Shown: piece after piece, positions 52,853 through 63,834 of the stretch
Layout of the letters: every line of letters begins with the position of its first letter
Numbering within the stretch: the first letter of the stretch is position 1
Source: Rhizobium sp. JAB6
Lineage (GTDB): Bacteria > Pseudomonadota > Alphaproteobacteria > Rhizobiales > Rhizobiaceae
DNA length: 64,000 nucleotides
Direction: 5' to 3'
Assembly (NCBI RefSeq): GCF_003024605.1
Contig: NZ_PYJQ01000009.1
Location: forward strand, 310,001-374,000
The notes under the pieces: generated by a model
Told to the model about the DNA's origin: nothing
Databases searched by the model: none
Seen by the model: only the letters and a program-made list of their open reading frames with translations
Program-made: the position numbers and the translations under genes

Positions 52853-53464
52853 CTATCCCTTCTTGACCAGATTCTCCAGCTTCTTCACCGCCACGTCCGG
52901 GTCTTCCTCATAAGCAATGGTTCCGGCAAAGCGGCCCTGCGAATCCAGCAGGAAGACGGAAGCAGTGTGGTCCATCGTATAGTCGCCATTCGGTTGCTTG
53001 TCGTCGACGGGTACCTTCTTGGCATAGACGCGGAATCCCTTGACCATATCCATTACCTTGGCGGGGTCACCGGAAATTCCGGTGATGCGCTTCGAGACGT
53101 TGGAAACATATTGGTCCATGATGGCAGGCGTATCACGCTCGGGATCAACCGTCACGAAATAGGCGTTGAGCTTGCTGCCGTCGGGGTCGACCCTCTGCAG
53201 CCAGGCGTTCAGCTCGAACAGCGTCGTCGGGCACACATCGGGGCAATGCGTGTAACCGAAGAAGACGGCAGAGGGCTTGCCGCGGAATGCCTCCTCGCTG
53301 ATCGGCTGACCGCTTTGCGAAACGAGCGTGAAGGGCACGCCGTAGGGCCCGGATGCGGCGACCTCCGGCGACTTGCCGCCGCCAAAGCTCAGCCAGCCTA
53401 ATATCCCGGCCACGATCAACACGGCAACCCAAACTGCAATCCGCACGCTTCTCATGACGGTCAT
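52853..53464 (-). CDS. Sco1/SenC-family copper chaperone
   Basis: The 203-residue protein has an N-terminal membrane anchor (AVWVAVLIVAGILGWLSF) and a periplasmic thioredoxin-like domain. The copper ligands are C74 and C78 (THCPDVCPTTL) and H166 (MDHTASVFLLD). It delivers copper to the CuA site of cytochrome c oxidase or acts in thiol redox. It is the first gene of a probable operon with the monooxygenase and prmA; no oxidase genes are in the window. Confidence 0.92.
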   Translation of the reverse strand: MTVMRSVRIAVWVAVLIVAGILGWLSFGGGKSPEVAASGPYGVPFTLVSQSGQPISEEAFRGKPSAVFFGYTHCPDVCPTTLFELNAWLQRVDPDGSKLNAYFVTVDPERDTPAIMDQYVSNVSKRITGISGDPAKVMDMVKGFRVYAKKVPVDDKQPNGDYTMDHTASVFLLDSQGRFAGTIAYEEDPDVAVKKLENLVKKG

Positions 53465-53898
53465 TCCTCACCAACACGCAACCGCGCCCAGACGCTCGCA
53501 GTCAACTCACCTGTCGATGTAACGGCTCGAAGTGGAGGACGCAATTCAAGAAGACGTTCAGAGACGGCGGAAATCGCCGCAGGGTAGAAATGAATATCTT
53601 TCAAGCCCTGATCCGCTCGATTCCTCGCTCTTCCCAGGCCCGCGGGGCGAAATCTGCATTCATGTTAAACCAATCCTAACCAGTGCGCGCCAACATCTGC
53701 TTCAAAGGTCGAACTCGATTTCGTCCGCCGCCCGAAAGCGCGGCAAACCTCTTTATCCCAGAAGGGCATGACGCCCGCCGGAAAAGCCAGGCATTCTTCG
53801 CCGAAGCACCGGACGCTGCCGCTGCCGAAGCTCCAGCCGATCTCCTTCTTCAATCGCGGGCGTCGCATGCGGCGATGCCAAACGGGAAGTTCTCGAAC
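53465..53898. other. Intergenic region between sco and cheW
   Basis: This 434-bp divergent region contains no reading frame with family similarity, clear promoter boxes or strong hairpin that I can support. An in-frame extension of cheW runs through it without conserved residues. Confidence 0.35.
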
Positions 53899-54363
53899 AT
53901 GACGAACGCTATCAAGCAATCGGGCGCCTATCTGGAAATCGTCTCATTTCATCTCGGCGATCAGGAGTTCTGCATCGACATCATGGCCATCCGCGAAATC
54001 CGCGGCTGGGCTCCGGTGACGCCGATGCCGCATACGCCGCCTTATGTTCTCGGCCTCATCAACCTGCGCGGAGCGGTGATCCCCGTCATCGACATGGCCT
54101 GCCGCCTCGGCATGAAAATGACGGAACCGTCAGAGCGCTCAGCGATCATCGTTACCGATATTGCAGGCAAGCTCGTCGGTCTCCTGGTAGAGCAGGTATC
54201 CGACATGATGACCATCAAGAGCGAAGATCTGCAGCCGGCTCCGGAAATCATTCCCGAAGCGCAGCGCGCCTTCTGCCGCGGCATCGTAGCGCTGGAAAAG
54301 ACCATGGTCTGCTTCCTCAACCTCGATACGGTCATTGCCGATCAGTTGGCGCAGGCAGCCTGA
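53899..54363 (+). CDS. cheW: CheW chemotaxis coupling protein
   Basis: The 154-residue protein couples chemoreceptors to the CheA kinase. The CheW fold is seen in YLEIVSFHLGDQEFCIDIMAIREI, VLGLINLRGAVIPVIDMACRLG and GKLVGLLVEQVSDMMTI. ATG 53899 fits the family start. It is alone here, outside a che cluster, so it is probably an extra copy serving the main or an accessory array. A strong terminator follows. Confidence 0.92.
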   Translation: MTNAIKQSGAYLEIVSFHLGDQEFCIDIMAIREIRGWAPVTPMPHTPPYVLGLINLRGAVIPVIDMACRLGMKMTEPSERSAIIVTDIAGKLVGLLVEQVSDMMTIKSEDLQPAPEIIPEAQRAFCRGIVALEKTMVCFLNLDTVIADQLAQAA

Positions 54364-54387
54364 TTCGATAGTCAGCTCATAAAAGCA

Positions 54388-54425
54388 GATCGCCCTGGAG
54401 CCGAGCTTCAGGGCGATCGCTTTTT
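54388..54425 (+). terminator. Terminator after cheW
   Basis: GATCGCCCTG (54388-54397) pairs perfectly with CAGGGCGATC (54409-54418) and is followed by GCTTTTTAT. Confidence 0.88.
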
Positions 54426-54430
54426 ATGTT

Positions 54431-54535
54431 ACCGGTTTTGGCTGGGGTGTAGCCAAGGACACGGTCTTGCAGGCCGTGAACAGGGGCGGGAGTCGCCTCA
54501 CTGTCCGTCTTCGAAATTGCATCAAAAAGATGCAA
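54431..54535 (+). ncRNA. Candidate structured RNA between cheW and creA
   Basis: Several stems line up in about 100 bases: GGCT/AGCC (54440-54454), CACGG/CCGTG around TCTTGCAGG (54460-54478), GGCG/CGCC (54485-54497) and a closing GGACA/TGTCC. A perfect TTGCATC-AAAAA-GATGCAA hairpin (54517-54535) follows. The inner part looks like a degenerate cloverleaf, but the D-arm and T-loop are wrong for a tRNA. The strand and function are uncertain. Confidence 0.3.
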
Positions 54536-54629
54536 ACCGAAAGCAACCAGAAGGAATTCGACAACCCAAGAGAATGACTTTTTTTGGTATTATTCTTCTG
54601 CGCGCTGTCTTTAAGGTATCAGTATACCA

Positions 54630-55124
54630 TCACTTCGGCTTGCCGTTTTTCCAGATAACCTGTTGGCCGAACAAGGGGATCGTCGAAATGGCCATCTTGG
54701 CCGAGCCATCCGTCAGCTGCCGCGAATGGATAAGATAGATGAGCGTATCATTCTTCCTGTCGTAAATACGGGTGACAACCAGCTTCTTCCAGATAAGCGA
54801 CAGACCGGCGCGAAACACCTCCTCCCCGCTCTGGGACAGGTTAATGTCACCGATCTCGATCGGACCGGTCTGACGGCAGGCAATGGAATTGTTGGAGGGA
54901 TCTTCGAACCAGTTGCCCTTGCGCAGCCGGTCGATCACGCTGCGATCGAAATAGGTCACATGGCAAGTGATGCCCGAGACTTCGGGGTCCGGCACGGCAT
55001 CGACCAGAATATCATTACCCGTCCAGTCCACGCCCACCTTGCCGACAATTTCGGCGGAAGCGGAAACGGGCGCCACAGCCAGAAAAGATGCGGCAATGGC
55101 GGCGGAAAGTTTGGGTGAACGCAT
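54630..55124 (-). CDS. creA: CreA family periplasmic protein
   Basis: The 164-residue protein has a signal peptide (MRSPKLSAAIAASFLAVAPV, cleaved near SASA-EI). The CreA pattern follows: VGVDWTGNDILVDAVPDPEV, GITCHVTYFDR, DPSNNSIACRQTGPI and LVVTRIYDRKNDTLIYLIHS. The family is widespread and its function unknown. GGAGG lies eight bases upstream of the ATG and coincides with the end of a tiny upstream frame. Confidence 0.9.
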   Translation of the reverse strand: MRSPKLSAAIAASFLAVAPVSASAEIVGKVGVDWTGNDILVDAVPDPEVSGITCHVTYFDRSVIDRLRKGNWFEDPSNNSIACRQTGPIEIGDINLSQSGEEVFRAGLSLIWKKLVVTRIYDRKNDTLIYLIHSRQLTDGSAKMAISTIPLFGQQVIWKNGKPK

Positions 55125-55127
55125 CGA

Positions 55128-55214
55128 TCATCCTCCAACAACAGCCGCCAGGAGCAAGAGCGGCACGGCTAAGGTAAGATGGTTCACGATCGTTGCAAGA
55201 TAAAGGGAGGTCAT
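55128..55214 (-). CDS. Possible 28-residue hydrophobic peptide upstream of creA
   Basis: The frame reads MTSLYLATIVNHLTLAVPLL followed by LLAAVVGG, a plausible single membrane helix. Its last codons (GGA GGA TGA) supply the Shine-Dalgarno sequence of creA. Its own ribosome-binding site is weak. It is reported because its position would allow coupled translation; there is no homology support. Confidence 0.22.
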   Translation of the reverse strand: MTSLYLATIVNHLTLAVPLLLLAAVVGG

Positions 55215-55314
55215 CTCGGAGCGGTCACGCGCGCCGATAATAGCCATCCGGCCGACGGTAGAGACGCCGTCGCCAAAGCAACGGCGTTCTGATACACATA
55301 GGTAACGCGTCTTT

Positions 55315-55758
55315 TCACTTCTGGCTGATTGCGACCGTACCGGTTTCCAGAAGCGATTTGAGGTTGGACAGGATCTTCGGCCACCCACCGGAAACGGCTT
55401 CGATCAGTTTCGAGTTCTCGACCTCGATTGTATGAGTAACCGTCAACTTCACGACACCATCCGCCGGCTCCAGCTCCATCAGGCACCGCGACCAGCCTTC
55501 GGCCTTTAGTTCCGGGCGCCACTCGTTGCGCCATTTGATGGCGAGCCGCCGCGGCGGGTCCAATTCTGCTATCTCTCCGGTGTCGGCAACCCGGCCATCC
55601 GGAAAGAGCATTTTCCACGGCGATCCAACCTTCCACTCGGTCTCGTGGATCATGTCGAACCAATATTGCTTGACGAATTCAGGCGTGGTCAGCGCCGACC
55701 AGAGCTTCTCCGGAGTGGTGCGGATAAAGGTGACGTAGACGAATTTGCTTCCAGTCAT
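55315..55758 (-). CDS. SRPBCC (AHSA1-type) protein
   Basis: The 147-residue protein starts MTGSKFVYVTFIRTTPEKLW and has ALTTPEFVKQYWFDMIHETEW and VKLTVTHTIEVENSK, typical of the START/Bet v1-like AHSA1 group. Such folds bind hydrophobic ligands. GGGAGA precedes ATG 55758. It follows an ArsR gene 38 bp downstream in the same operon, a common pair in which the regulator controls the SRPBCC gene. The ligand is unknown. Confidence 0.88.
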   Translation of the reverse strand: MTGSKFVYVTFIRTTPEKLWSALTTPEFVKQYWFDMIHETEWKVGSPWKMLFPDGRVADTGEIAELDPPRRLAIKWRNEWRPELKAEGWSRCLMELEPADGVVKLTVTHTIEVENSKLIEAVSGGWPKILSNLKSLLETGTVAISQK

Positions 55759-55796
55759 GCCATTTCTCCCTGTTTGAATTGCGTTGTGTCTTGAGT

Positions 55797-56120
55797 TCAC
55801 TGCCCGTCCTCACCTTCCAGCGCCTTTTTCAAGGCCGAAAGTGCATTCAAATGCCGCTGTTCGAACTTGTTGATCCAGCGTTCGGCGATGCCATTGATCG
55901 GGACCGCGTTGATGAAATGCAGTTTCTCGCGCCCATGCTTCTCAGAGGAGATCAGATTGGCCTCCTCCAGAATGGCAAGATGCTTTGCGACCGCCTGGCG
56001 GCTCATGTCCAAATCCTCGCAGAGCGCGTTCAGGGTCTGCCCGTTGCGCTCATGAAGCCTATCGAGCAATTGCCGCCGGCTGGCATCCGCCAACGCCCTG
56101 AAAACCGCATCATCGTCCAT
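55797..56120 (-). CDS. ArsR-family winged-helix regulator
   Basis: The 107-residue protein has MDDDAVFRALADASRRQLLD, LNALCEDLDMSRQAVAKHLA and NLISSEKHGREKLHFIN, the ArsR wHTH. It lacks the CxC metal site of arsenic or cadmium sensors, so it belongs to the branch paired with SRPBCC proteins. ATG 56120 is preferred; an in-frame ATG lies at 56144. It probably represses this two-gene operon. Confidence 0.9.
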   Translation of the reverse strand: MDDDAVFRALADASRRQLLDRLHERNGQTLNALCEDLDMSRQAVAKHLAILEEANLISSEKHGREKLHFINAVPINGIAERWINKFEQRHLNALSALKKALEGEDGQ

Positions 56121-56452
56121 GAATATGAAACCATTTGGTTGCATTTTATTGTCTTATAGGCAACTAAACGGTTGCCTGTCAAGCTGCATGCAAAGCAAGG
56201 CGACTGCATTCCGCCTGAGAGACACGGCAATCCAAGGATTCATGCGACGACGATTGACAAGTTTGGCGCGGCATCGGATCATCTATCTATGATCACAAAC
56301 CGCGCCACCGTGATGCACCTTCACACCATCTCTCCCCTGCCAGGGCGAGTGGAAGCGGTGTTGCGCTGAGCTGACCGCGATCCATCTCAACCCTGCCGAG
56401 GCGAGCAGGGTTGAGGCCTCCTTGCTCTCCTCATTCATACCAAGGAGAGCCC

Positions 56453-56989
56453 ATGTCTTTCGAAGAGCAAGAACCCGCCAAACGACGATCAGGCAAGATC
56501 GGCGCCGTCGAGATTCGCGCCTCGCACCCATCCGACGCGGAAGGAATTGCGGCAATGGCCAATTTACCCGGCTTTCGCGCCGGCACGCTTCGCCTGCCCT
56601 TTCAAAGTGTCGAGGAAACACGGCAATGGCTGGAAAAGTCGTCGCCCAACTCGATCGGCCTCGTCGCCGTGCTTGACGGGCAGATAGTCGGCAATGCCGG
56701 CCTGAAGCGTCTTGCCGGCCGCCGGATCCACAGCGGCAGCATCGGTATGGGCGTACACGACGATTTCACGGGCTGCGGCATCGGGTCCGCGCTGTTGGCC
56801 GCCATCATCGATACCGCGGACAACTGGCTGGCGATCAAGCGGCTGGAACTGACCGTCTATATCGACAACGCGCCGGCGATTCGACTCTATGAAAAATTCG
56901 GATTCGAGACCGAAGGCCGGCTGCGTGCCTTCGGTTTCCGCAATGGCGAATATGTGGATGCACTCGCGATGGCGCGGCTGAAATTCTGA
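56453..56989 (+). CDS. GNAT acetyltransferase
   Basis: The 178-residue protein has IRASHPSDAEGIAAMANLPG, VAVLDGQIVGNAGLKRLAGR and the acetyl-CoA loop DFTGCGIGSALLAAIID. ELTVYIDNAPAIRLYEKFGFETEG completes the GNAT fold. It resembles L-phenylalanine/L-methionine-type N-acetyltransferases, but the substrate is unknown. AAGGAGAG upstream of ATG 56453 is a strong ribosome-binding site. It converges on ligA. Confidence 0.87.
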   Translation: MSFEEQEPAKRRSGKIGAVEIRASHPSDAEGIAAMANLPGFRAGTLRLPFQSVEETRQWLEKSSPNSIGLVAVLDGQIVGNAGLKRLAGRRIHSGSIGMGVHDDFTGCGIGSALLAAIIDTADNWLAIKRLELTVYIDNAPAIRLYEKFGFETEGRLRAFGFRNGEYVDALAMARLKF

Positions 56990-57028
56990 GCAATTGAGGC
57001 GCGGCGGACTGGATTTCCGCCGCACCGA

Positions 57029-59524
<2,496 letters not shown>

Positions 59525-60265
59525 ATGAAGCATCGTCTCGCCGTTCTTTCCATTTCTCTCATTGCTGCCGTGTTGATCATGAGCTCCTTCGTCAGCCGCT
59601 CTGCTTTGGGGCTGGTCGTTAGAGCGTGTGAGATCAATTCCAACCTCACGGGGTCGCCATATCCCTGCCTCAAGATAGTCCAGTCGAAGGATCGGTTGTC
59701 TTCCTACGTTGTTCTTCGCGAACCGGCTGACAAGGAGCGCACCATTCTTGCACCGCTCGCCGATGTCCCCGGCATCGAGGATCCTCGCCTTTTGACCGCG
59801 GGAGCGCCGAACTATTTTGAAGAGGCGTGGAAAGAGCTATCGACAATCGATCCACGCACAACGAAGGCTTCGACACAGAATTTTGCGCTGGCGATAAACG
59901 CCGCCAGTTGGCGCACGCAAGACCGGCTTCACATTCACATGGGCTGCGAGACACCTCGCTTTCGCGCTCTTTTGAAAGCCCATGCGACGGCAATTGAAAG
60001 CGGCCGGTTTACTGATTTGAAGACCCGAGCTGGTTGGTGGGCGACTTTCCATCCAGCCGATGACCTCTCGAATTTGAATCCGCTGCAACTCGTCGCGGAT
60101 GGCGTCGATGGCGCCCGTGCAAATATGGAAAACGTGGTGATCGGCGTCTTTGGCGCCGTATCGCCCGACGGGCAGCACGGTTTCTATATTCTGGCGAGAA
60201 TAAACGAAGCACATAAATCCCGCGGGTCCGCGGAAGACATGATTGATCCCAAATGCCGGCTCTGA
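59525..60265 (+). CDS. cdh: CDP-diacylglycerol pyrophosphatase
   Basis: The 246-residue protein begins with a signal-anchor (LAVLSISLIAAVLIMSSFVS). The Cdh family sequence follows: VVLREPADKERTILAPLADV, PGIEDPRLLTAGAPNYFEEAW and FALAINAASWRTQDRLHIHM with the HIT-like HxHxx site. It hydrolyses CDP-diacylglycerol to phosphatidate and CMP. Codon use is less GC-rich than in the neighbouring core genes. It sits between ligA and recN, where relatives usually lack it, and probably arrived by transfer. Confidence 0.88.
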   Translation: MKHRLAVLSISLIAAVLIMSSFVSRSALGLVVRACEINSNLTGSPYPCLKIVQSKDRLSSYVVLREPADKERTILAPLADVPGIEDPRLLTAGAPNYFEEAWKELSTIDPRTTKASTQNFALAINAASWRTQDRLHIHMGCETPRFRALLKAHATAIESGRFTDLKTRAGWWATFHPADDLSNLNPLQLVADGVDGARANMENVVIGVFGAVSPDGQHGFYILARINEAHKSRGSAEDMIDPKCRL

Positions 60266-60286
60266 TGCATGTTGCTCAGACGCGGA

Positions 60287-60919
60287 TCAAGACCAGCGCT
60301 CACAAAAGGCTTCAATGTCGCTTGACTGAAAATCGGCAAGCCGCTCCATGATGGTTTCGAAAGGCCAGTCCCACCAGGCGATAGACGCAAGCCTCTCTGC
60401 GACCGCTCGCGCGAACCGCTCTCGAATGAATTTGGCGGGAACACCACCGACGACAGTATATGGCTGGACATCTTTGGTGACGACCGCACCTGCCGCGAGC
60501 ACGGCACCGTCTCCAACCTTTACGCCCGGCAGAACGATCACGCCGTGGCCAATCCAAACGTCATTGCCAATGACAGCGCGATCCTGTTTCCGCCGATCGA
60601 AAAAGGCATGATCGCGTACGGCGTCCGCCGCGTAATATTCCGGACAATAGGTGAAGCGGTGCATGGACGGACGGTCCATCGGGTGATTCGGCGCTCCAAT
60701 TCTTACCTCTGCCGCAATGGCGCAGAATTTTCCAATCGTTGCGTCGCCAACGATGCAGCGCGGCCCCAAATAAGAGAAATCTCCGAGCTCGGCCGTATGT
60801 AAAGACGTGTCTTCCAGAATTTCGCAGCATCTGCCGATGCTCGAATCCCTTACGGTCGCTGTGGGGTGGATAACGGTTTCTGCGATTTTTGGGTGATTTG
60901 GCTGTGCGGTCGAGTGCAT
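60287..60919 (-). CDS. Hexapeptide-repeat acyltransferase of the phosphonate-metabolism (DapH-related) type
   Basis: The 210-residue protein is a left-handed beta-helix transferase: [60 protein letters not shown] and [39 protein letters not shown] and the ending [11 protein letters not shown] match the family often found in phn operons. No phn gene is in the window. Chloramphenicol-type xenobiotic acetyltransferases are the alternative. It converges on cdh, 21 bp apart. Confidence 0.83.
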   Translation of the reverse strand: MHSTAQPNHPKIAETVIHPTATVRDSSIGRCCEILEDTSLHTAELGDFSYLGPRCIVGDATIGKFCAIAAEVRIGAPNHPMDRPSMHRFTYCPEYYAADAVRDHAFFDRRKQDRAVIGNDVWIGHGVIVLPGVKVGDGAVLAAGAVVTKDVQPYTVVGGVPAKFIRERFARAVAERLASIAWWDWPFETIMERLADFQSSDIEAFCERWS

Positions 60920-60991
60920 TGACGGTCTCCGGATTCTTGTCTGCCTAACCGGGGACGATGAAGGCTATGTGACGCAAGAACAGCCGTGAGA

Positions 60992-62665
60992 TCATCCGTT
61001 GCCGGCAAGCAAGCGTTTGGCAGCCGCCCTCGCCTCTTCGGTCACAGAAGCGCCGGCAAGCATACGGGCGATCTCCTCGGTGCGATCCTTCGGCTCCATG
61101 GTGGCAACGCGCGTGGAAATTTTTTCCGAACCGTCAGCAACCGGCCCCTTGGAGATCAGCAGATGCGTCGCAGCGCGGGCTGCGACCTGCGGCGCATGGG
61201 TGACCGACAATACCTGTACGCGGTCGGACAAGCGCTTCAGCCGCTGGCCGATCGCATCCGCGACCGCGCCGCCGACACCGGTGTCAATTTCATCGAAGAC
61301 AAGGGTCGGCGCCGAGCCTCGATCAGCAAGCGCAACCTTCAATGCCAGGAGGAAACGCGACAGCTCGCCTCCGGAAGCAACCTTGGTAATCGGGCCCGGA
61401 CGCGTACCGGGATTGGTCTGCACATGGAATTCCACGACATCGATGCCATCGGCCGTTGCGGCTTCGGGATCGCTTGATATCTCCACCATGAAGCGTGCAC
61501 GCTCGAGCTTCAGGGCAGGCAATTCCGCCATGACGGCCGCCGCAAGCGCCTCGCCGGCGTGGCGGCGCTTCTCCGACAGGCTGCGCGCGGCGACGTCGTA
61601 ATTGGCCTTGGCGGCGGTGAGCTCGGCATCGAGCCGCGCCAGCCGTTCCTCGCCGGCGTCAAGCTCGGCAAGATCGGAAATCATGCGGGCGACTAGGGCC
61701 GGCAGTTCCGTCACCGGTACGGAATATTTACGCGAGGCGCCCCGCAGCGCAAAGAGACGCTCTTCGACCCGCTCCAGTTCGCGCGGATCATATTCCGTCT
61801 TGCGCAGCGCGGCTTCGACCTCCATCTGCGCGTTGGAAAGCTGATCGAGAGCGGCATCCAGCAAGGCGACGGTATCTTCGAGCAAGCCCGGCGCCTCATG
61901 GCTCTTTCGCTCGAGCCGGCGCACCAGGGAGGCAATATGCGGCACGGGCGATGCGTTTCCATTGAGGAATTCCGAGGCCTCGGCGATATCGCCGGCAATG
62001 CGCTCGGCCTTCATCATCCGCGAGCGCTTTTCGGCGAGCTCGTCCTCTTCACCGTCCTGCGGCGAGAGCTTCTCCAATTCCTCGACGGAAGCTCGAAGAT
62101 AGTCGGCCTCGCGGGCAGCCCGCTCCACCTGCTCTCGGTGCTTCTTTAACGTGCGCTCGGTATCCCGCCAGATCTTGTAAAGCCTGCCGACGTCCTGTGC
62201 CTTGTCAGCAAGACCCGCGAAAGCATCGAGTAAGGTGCGATGCGCATCCGTGTCGACGAGCGCCCGGTCGTCGTGCTGGCCATGAATTTCGACGAGAAGT
62301 TGCCCGATCTGGCGCATGAGCTGAACGCTGAGCGCCTGATCGTTGACAAAGGCTTTGGTGCGGCCATCGGCGGATTGAACGCGGCGGAAAATCAAGTCGC
62401 CGTCGTCGTCGATGCCGTTTTCACGCAGGAGCTTGCGGGCTGGATGCTGCGAGCCGACATCGAATACCGCCGTCACCTGGCCGCGCTCTTCGCCATGGCG
62501 CACGAGCCCGCCATCACCGCGCCCGCCCAGGGCAAGCGACAGGCTGTCAAGCAGGATGGATTTGCCCGCTCCCGTCTCGCCGGTCAAAACCGAAAGCCCG
62601 GACTCGAAGGCAAGATCCAGCCGCTCGATCAAAACGATATCGCGGATCGAAAGCTGGATCAGCAT
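60992..62665 (-). CDS. recN: DNA repair protein RecN
   Basis: The 557-residue SMC-like ATPase has Walker A LTGETGAGKSILLDSLSLAL (P-loop residues 29-36), two long coiled-coil arms, the signature VASGGELSRFLLALKVAL and Walker B TLVFDEIDTGVGGAVADAIG. It aids double-strand break repair by bridging DNA ends. bamD lies 12 bp upstream on the same strand, the conserved rhizobial order lpxC-bamD-recN. Confidence 0.96.
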   Translation of the reverse strand: MLIQLSIRDIVLIERLDLAFESGLSVLTGETGAGKSILLDSLSLALGGRGDGGLVRHGEERGQVTAVFDVGSQHPARKLLRENGIDDDGDLIFRRVQSADGRTKAFVNDQALSVQLMRQIGQLLVEIHGQHDDRALVDTDAHRTLLDAFAGLADKAQDVGRLYKIWRDTERTLKKHREQVERAAREADYLRASVEELEKLSPQDGEEDELAEKRSRMMKAERIAGDIAEASEFLNGNASPVPHIASLVRRLERKSHEAPGLLEDTVALLDAALDQLSNAQMEVEAALRKTEYDPRELERVEERLFALRGASRKYSVPVTELPALVARMISDLAELDAGEERLARLDAELTAAKANYDVAARSLSEKRRHAGEALAAAVMAELPALKLERARFMVEISSDPEAATADGIDVVEFHVQTNPGTRPGPITKVASGGELSRFLLALKVALADRGSAPTLVFDEIDTGVGGAVADAIGQRLKRLSDRVQVLSVTHAPQVAARAATHLLISKGPVADGSEKISTRVATMEPKDRTEEIARMLAGASVTEEARAAAKRLLAGNG

Positions 62666-62677
62666 CTGCGCTCAATC

Positions 62678-63523
62678 TCACGTCCCAAGAAGAAGTTTCT
62701 TGCCTGCTCTGGAAATCCACGAGCCCGAGTTTTCGCTCGGTTCTACGCCGCCCTTCTTCAGCAGCTGATAGGAATCCTTATACCAGCGGCTGTCCGGATA
62801 GTTGTGGCCGAGAACCGCGGCGGCTGTCTGGGCTTCCTGGACAATACCCATCGCATAATAGGCTTCGACGAGTCGAGCCAGCGCTTCTTCGATCTGGTTC
62901 GTAGTCGGATACTGCTCCACCACCACGCGGAAACGGGAAATGGCAGCCAGATAATCCTTGCGCTCCAGATAATAACGGCCGACCTGCATTTCCTTGCCGG
63001 CGAGTTGATCTTTGGCAAAGCGGATCTTTTCCTGAGCGTCGCTGACATATTGCGACTTCGGATAGGTATTGACGAGTTTGGTCATCGCCTCGATCGTCTG
63101 CTGCGCCGCACGCTGATCCTGCGTCACATCCACGATCTGCTTGGCATAGGACGAACCGACCAGATACTGCACATAGTCGGCATCTTCCGAGGCCGGATAT
63201 TGCTTGAGATAGGTATTGCCGGTCTGCACCGCTTCATCATACCGGCCCGTGCGGTATTTCACGAAGGTGCTCATCACCAATGCCTTGCGCGCCCATTCGG
63301 AGAAGGGCTGCTGCTGATTGATGGCATCGAACTTCTTGCCGGCCTCCGTCATGTTGCCGGCTTTGATGTTGGCAAGGCCCTGATTGTAGAGCATCTCCGG
63401 CGGATCGGTCTCGACACCGAGCTTGGTGATGTCGATATCCTTTTTCGTATTACATCCCGTCACCACCGCACCGGTACCGGCCAGAAGGAGCGATACGAGC
63501 AAAGCCCGTGCTGTGATATTCAT
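62678..63523 (-). CDS. bamD: Outer-membrane assembly lipoprotein BamD
   Basis: From ATG 63523 the protein has 281 residues. It has a lipoprotein signal with lipobox VTGC (MNITARALLVSLLLAGTGAV...) and TPR repeats (PPEMLYNQGLANIKAGNMTE, KALVMSTFVKYRTGRYDEAV, AEQYPTTNQIEEALARL-like). BamD is part of the BAM complex that inserts beta-barrels into the outer membrane. It is encoded between lpxC and recN. The older name is ComL. Confidence 0.94.
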   Translation of the reverse strand: MNITARALLVSLLLAGTGAVVTGCNTKKDIDITKLGVETDPPEMLYNQGLANIKAGNMTEAGKKFDAINQQQPFSEWARKALVMSTFVKYRTGRYDEAVQTGNTYLKQYPASEDADYVQYLVGSSYAKQIVDVTQDQRAAQQTIEAMTKLVNTYPKSQYVSDAQEKIRFAKDQLAGKEMQVGRYYLERKDYLAAISRFRVVVEQYPTTNQIEEALARLVEAYYAMGIVQEAQTAAAVLGHNYPDSRWYKDSYQLLKKGGVEPSENSGSWISRAGKKLLLGT

Positions 63524-63834
63524 GCGTTCAGACCTTGCAAAACCCATCGGATGACTGTCCCATAGCCGTCGTTGCGGAGACGGCGTTCTCTCTCGCTGGC
63601 GTTTCTAGCCGCAAAAACACCATCAGGGCAACGCATTGATGGTGCATTAACGCATTTTTGTGGCAAAGACTGCATAACCGCAGCCTTTAATCACTGTTTT
63701 GACAGCGATTTCTCATATCGCCCAAGCCGTTCCGCCGCCGCTCCGCGGCCGAAGGCAGCCCCAGTGAGTCGCCGTCAAAAAAAGAGCCGCCCTTCATCAG
63801 AGCGGCAGCTTTTCTCATTCCAATCCCGAAAGGA
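63524..63834. other. Intergenic region between lpxC and bamD
   Basis: This 311-bp region holds the lpxC terminator and, nearer bamD, its presumed promoter. I see no coding frame. Confidence 0.45.
63777..63806 (-). terminator. Terminator after lpxC
   Basis: On the minus strand GCCGCTC-TGATGAA-GGGCGGC (one G-U pair) is followed by TCTTTTTTT. Confidence 0.88.

Noticed and set aside
54440..54510. tRNA-like sequence with an anticodon-arm-like hairpin (loop CTTGCAG)
   Set aside because: The D-arm is too short, no TTCGA-type T-loop is present and no 7-bp acceptor stem closes it. Kept only as a structured-RNA candidate.
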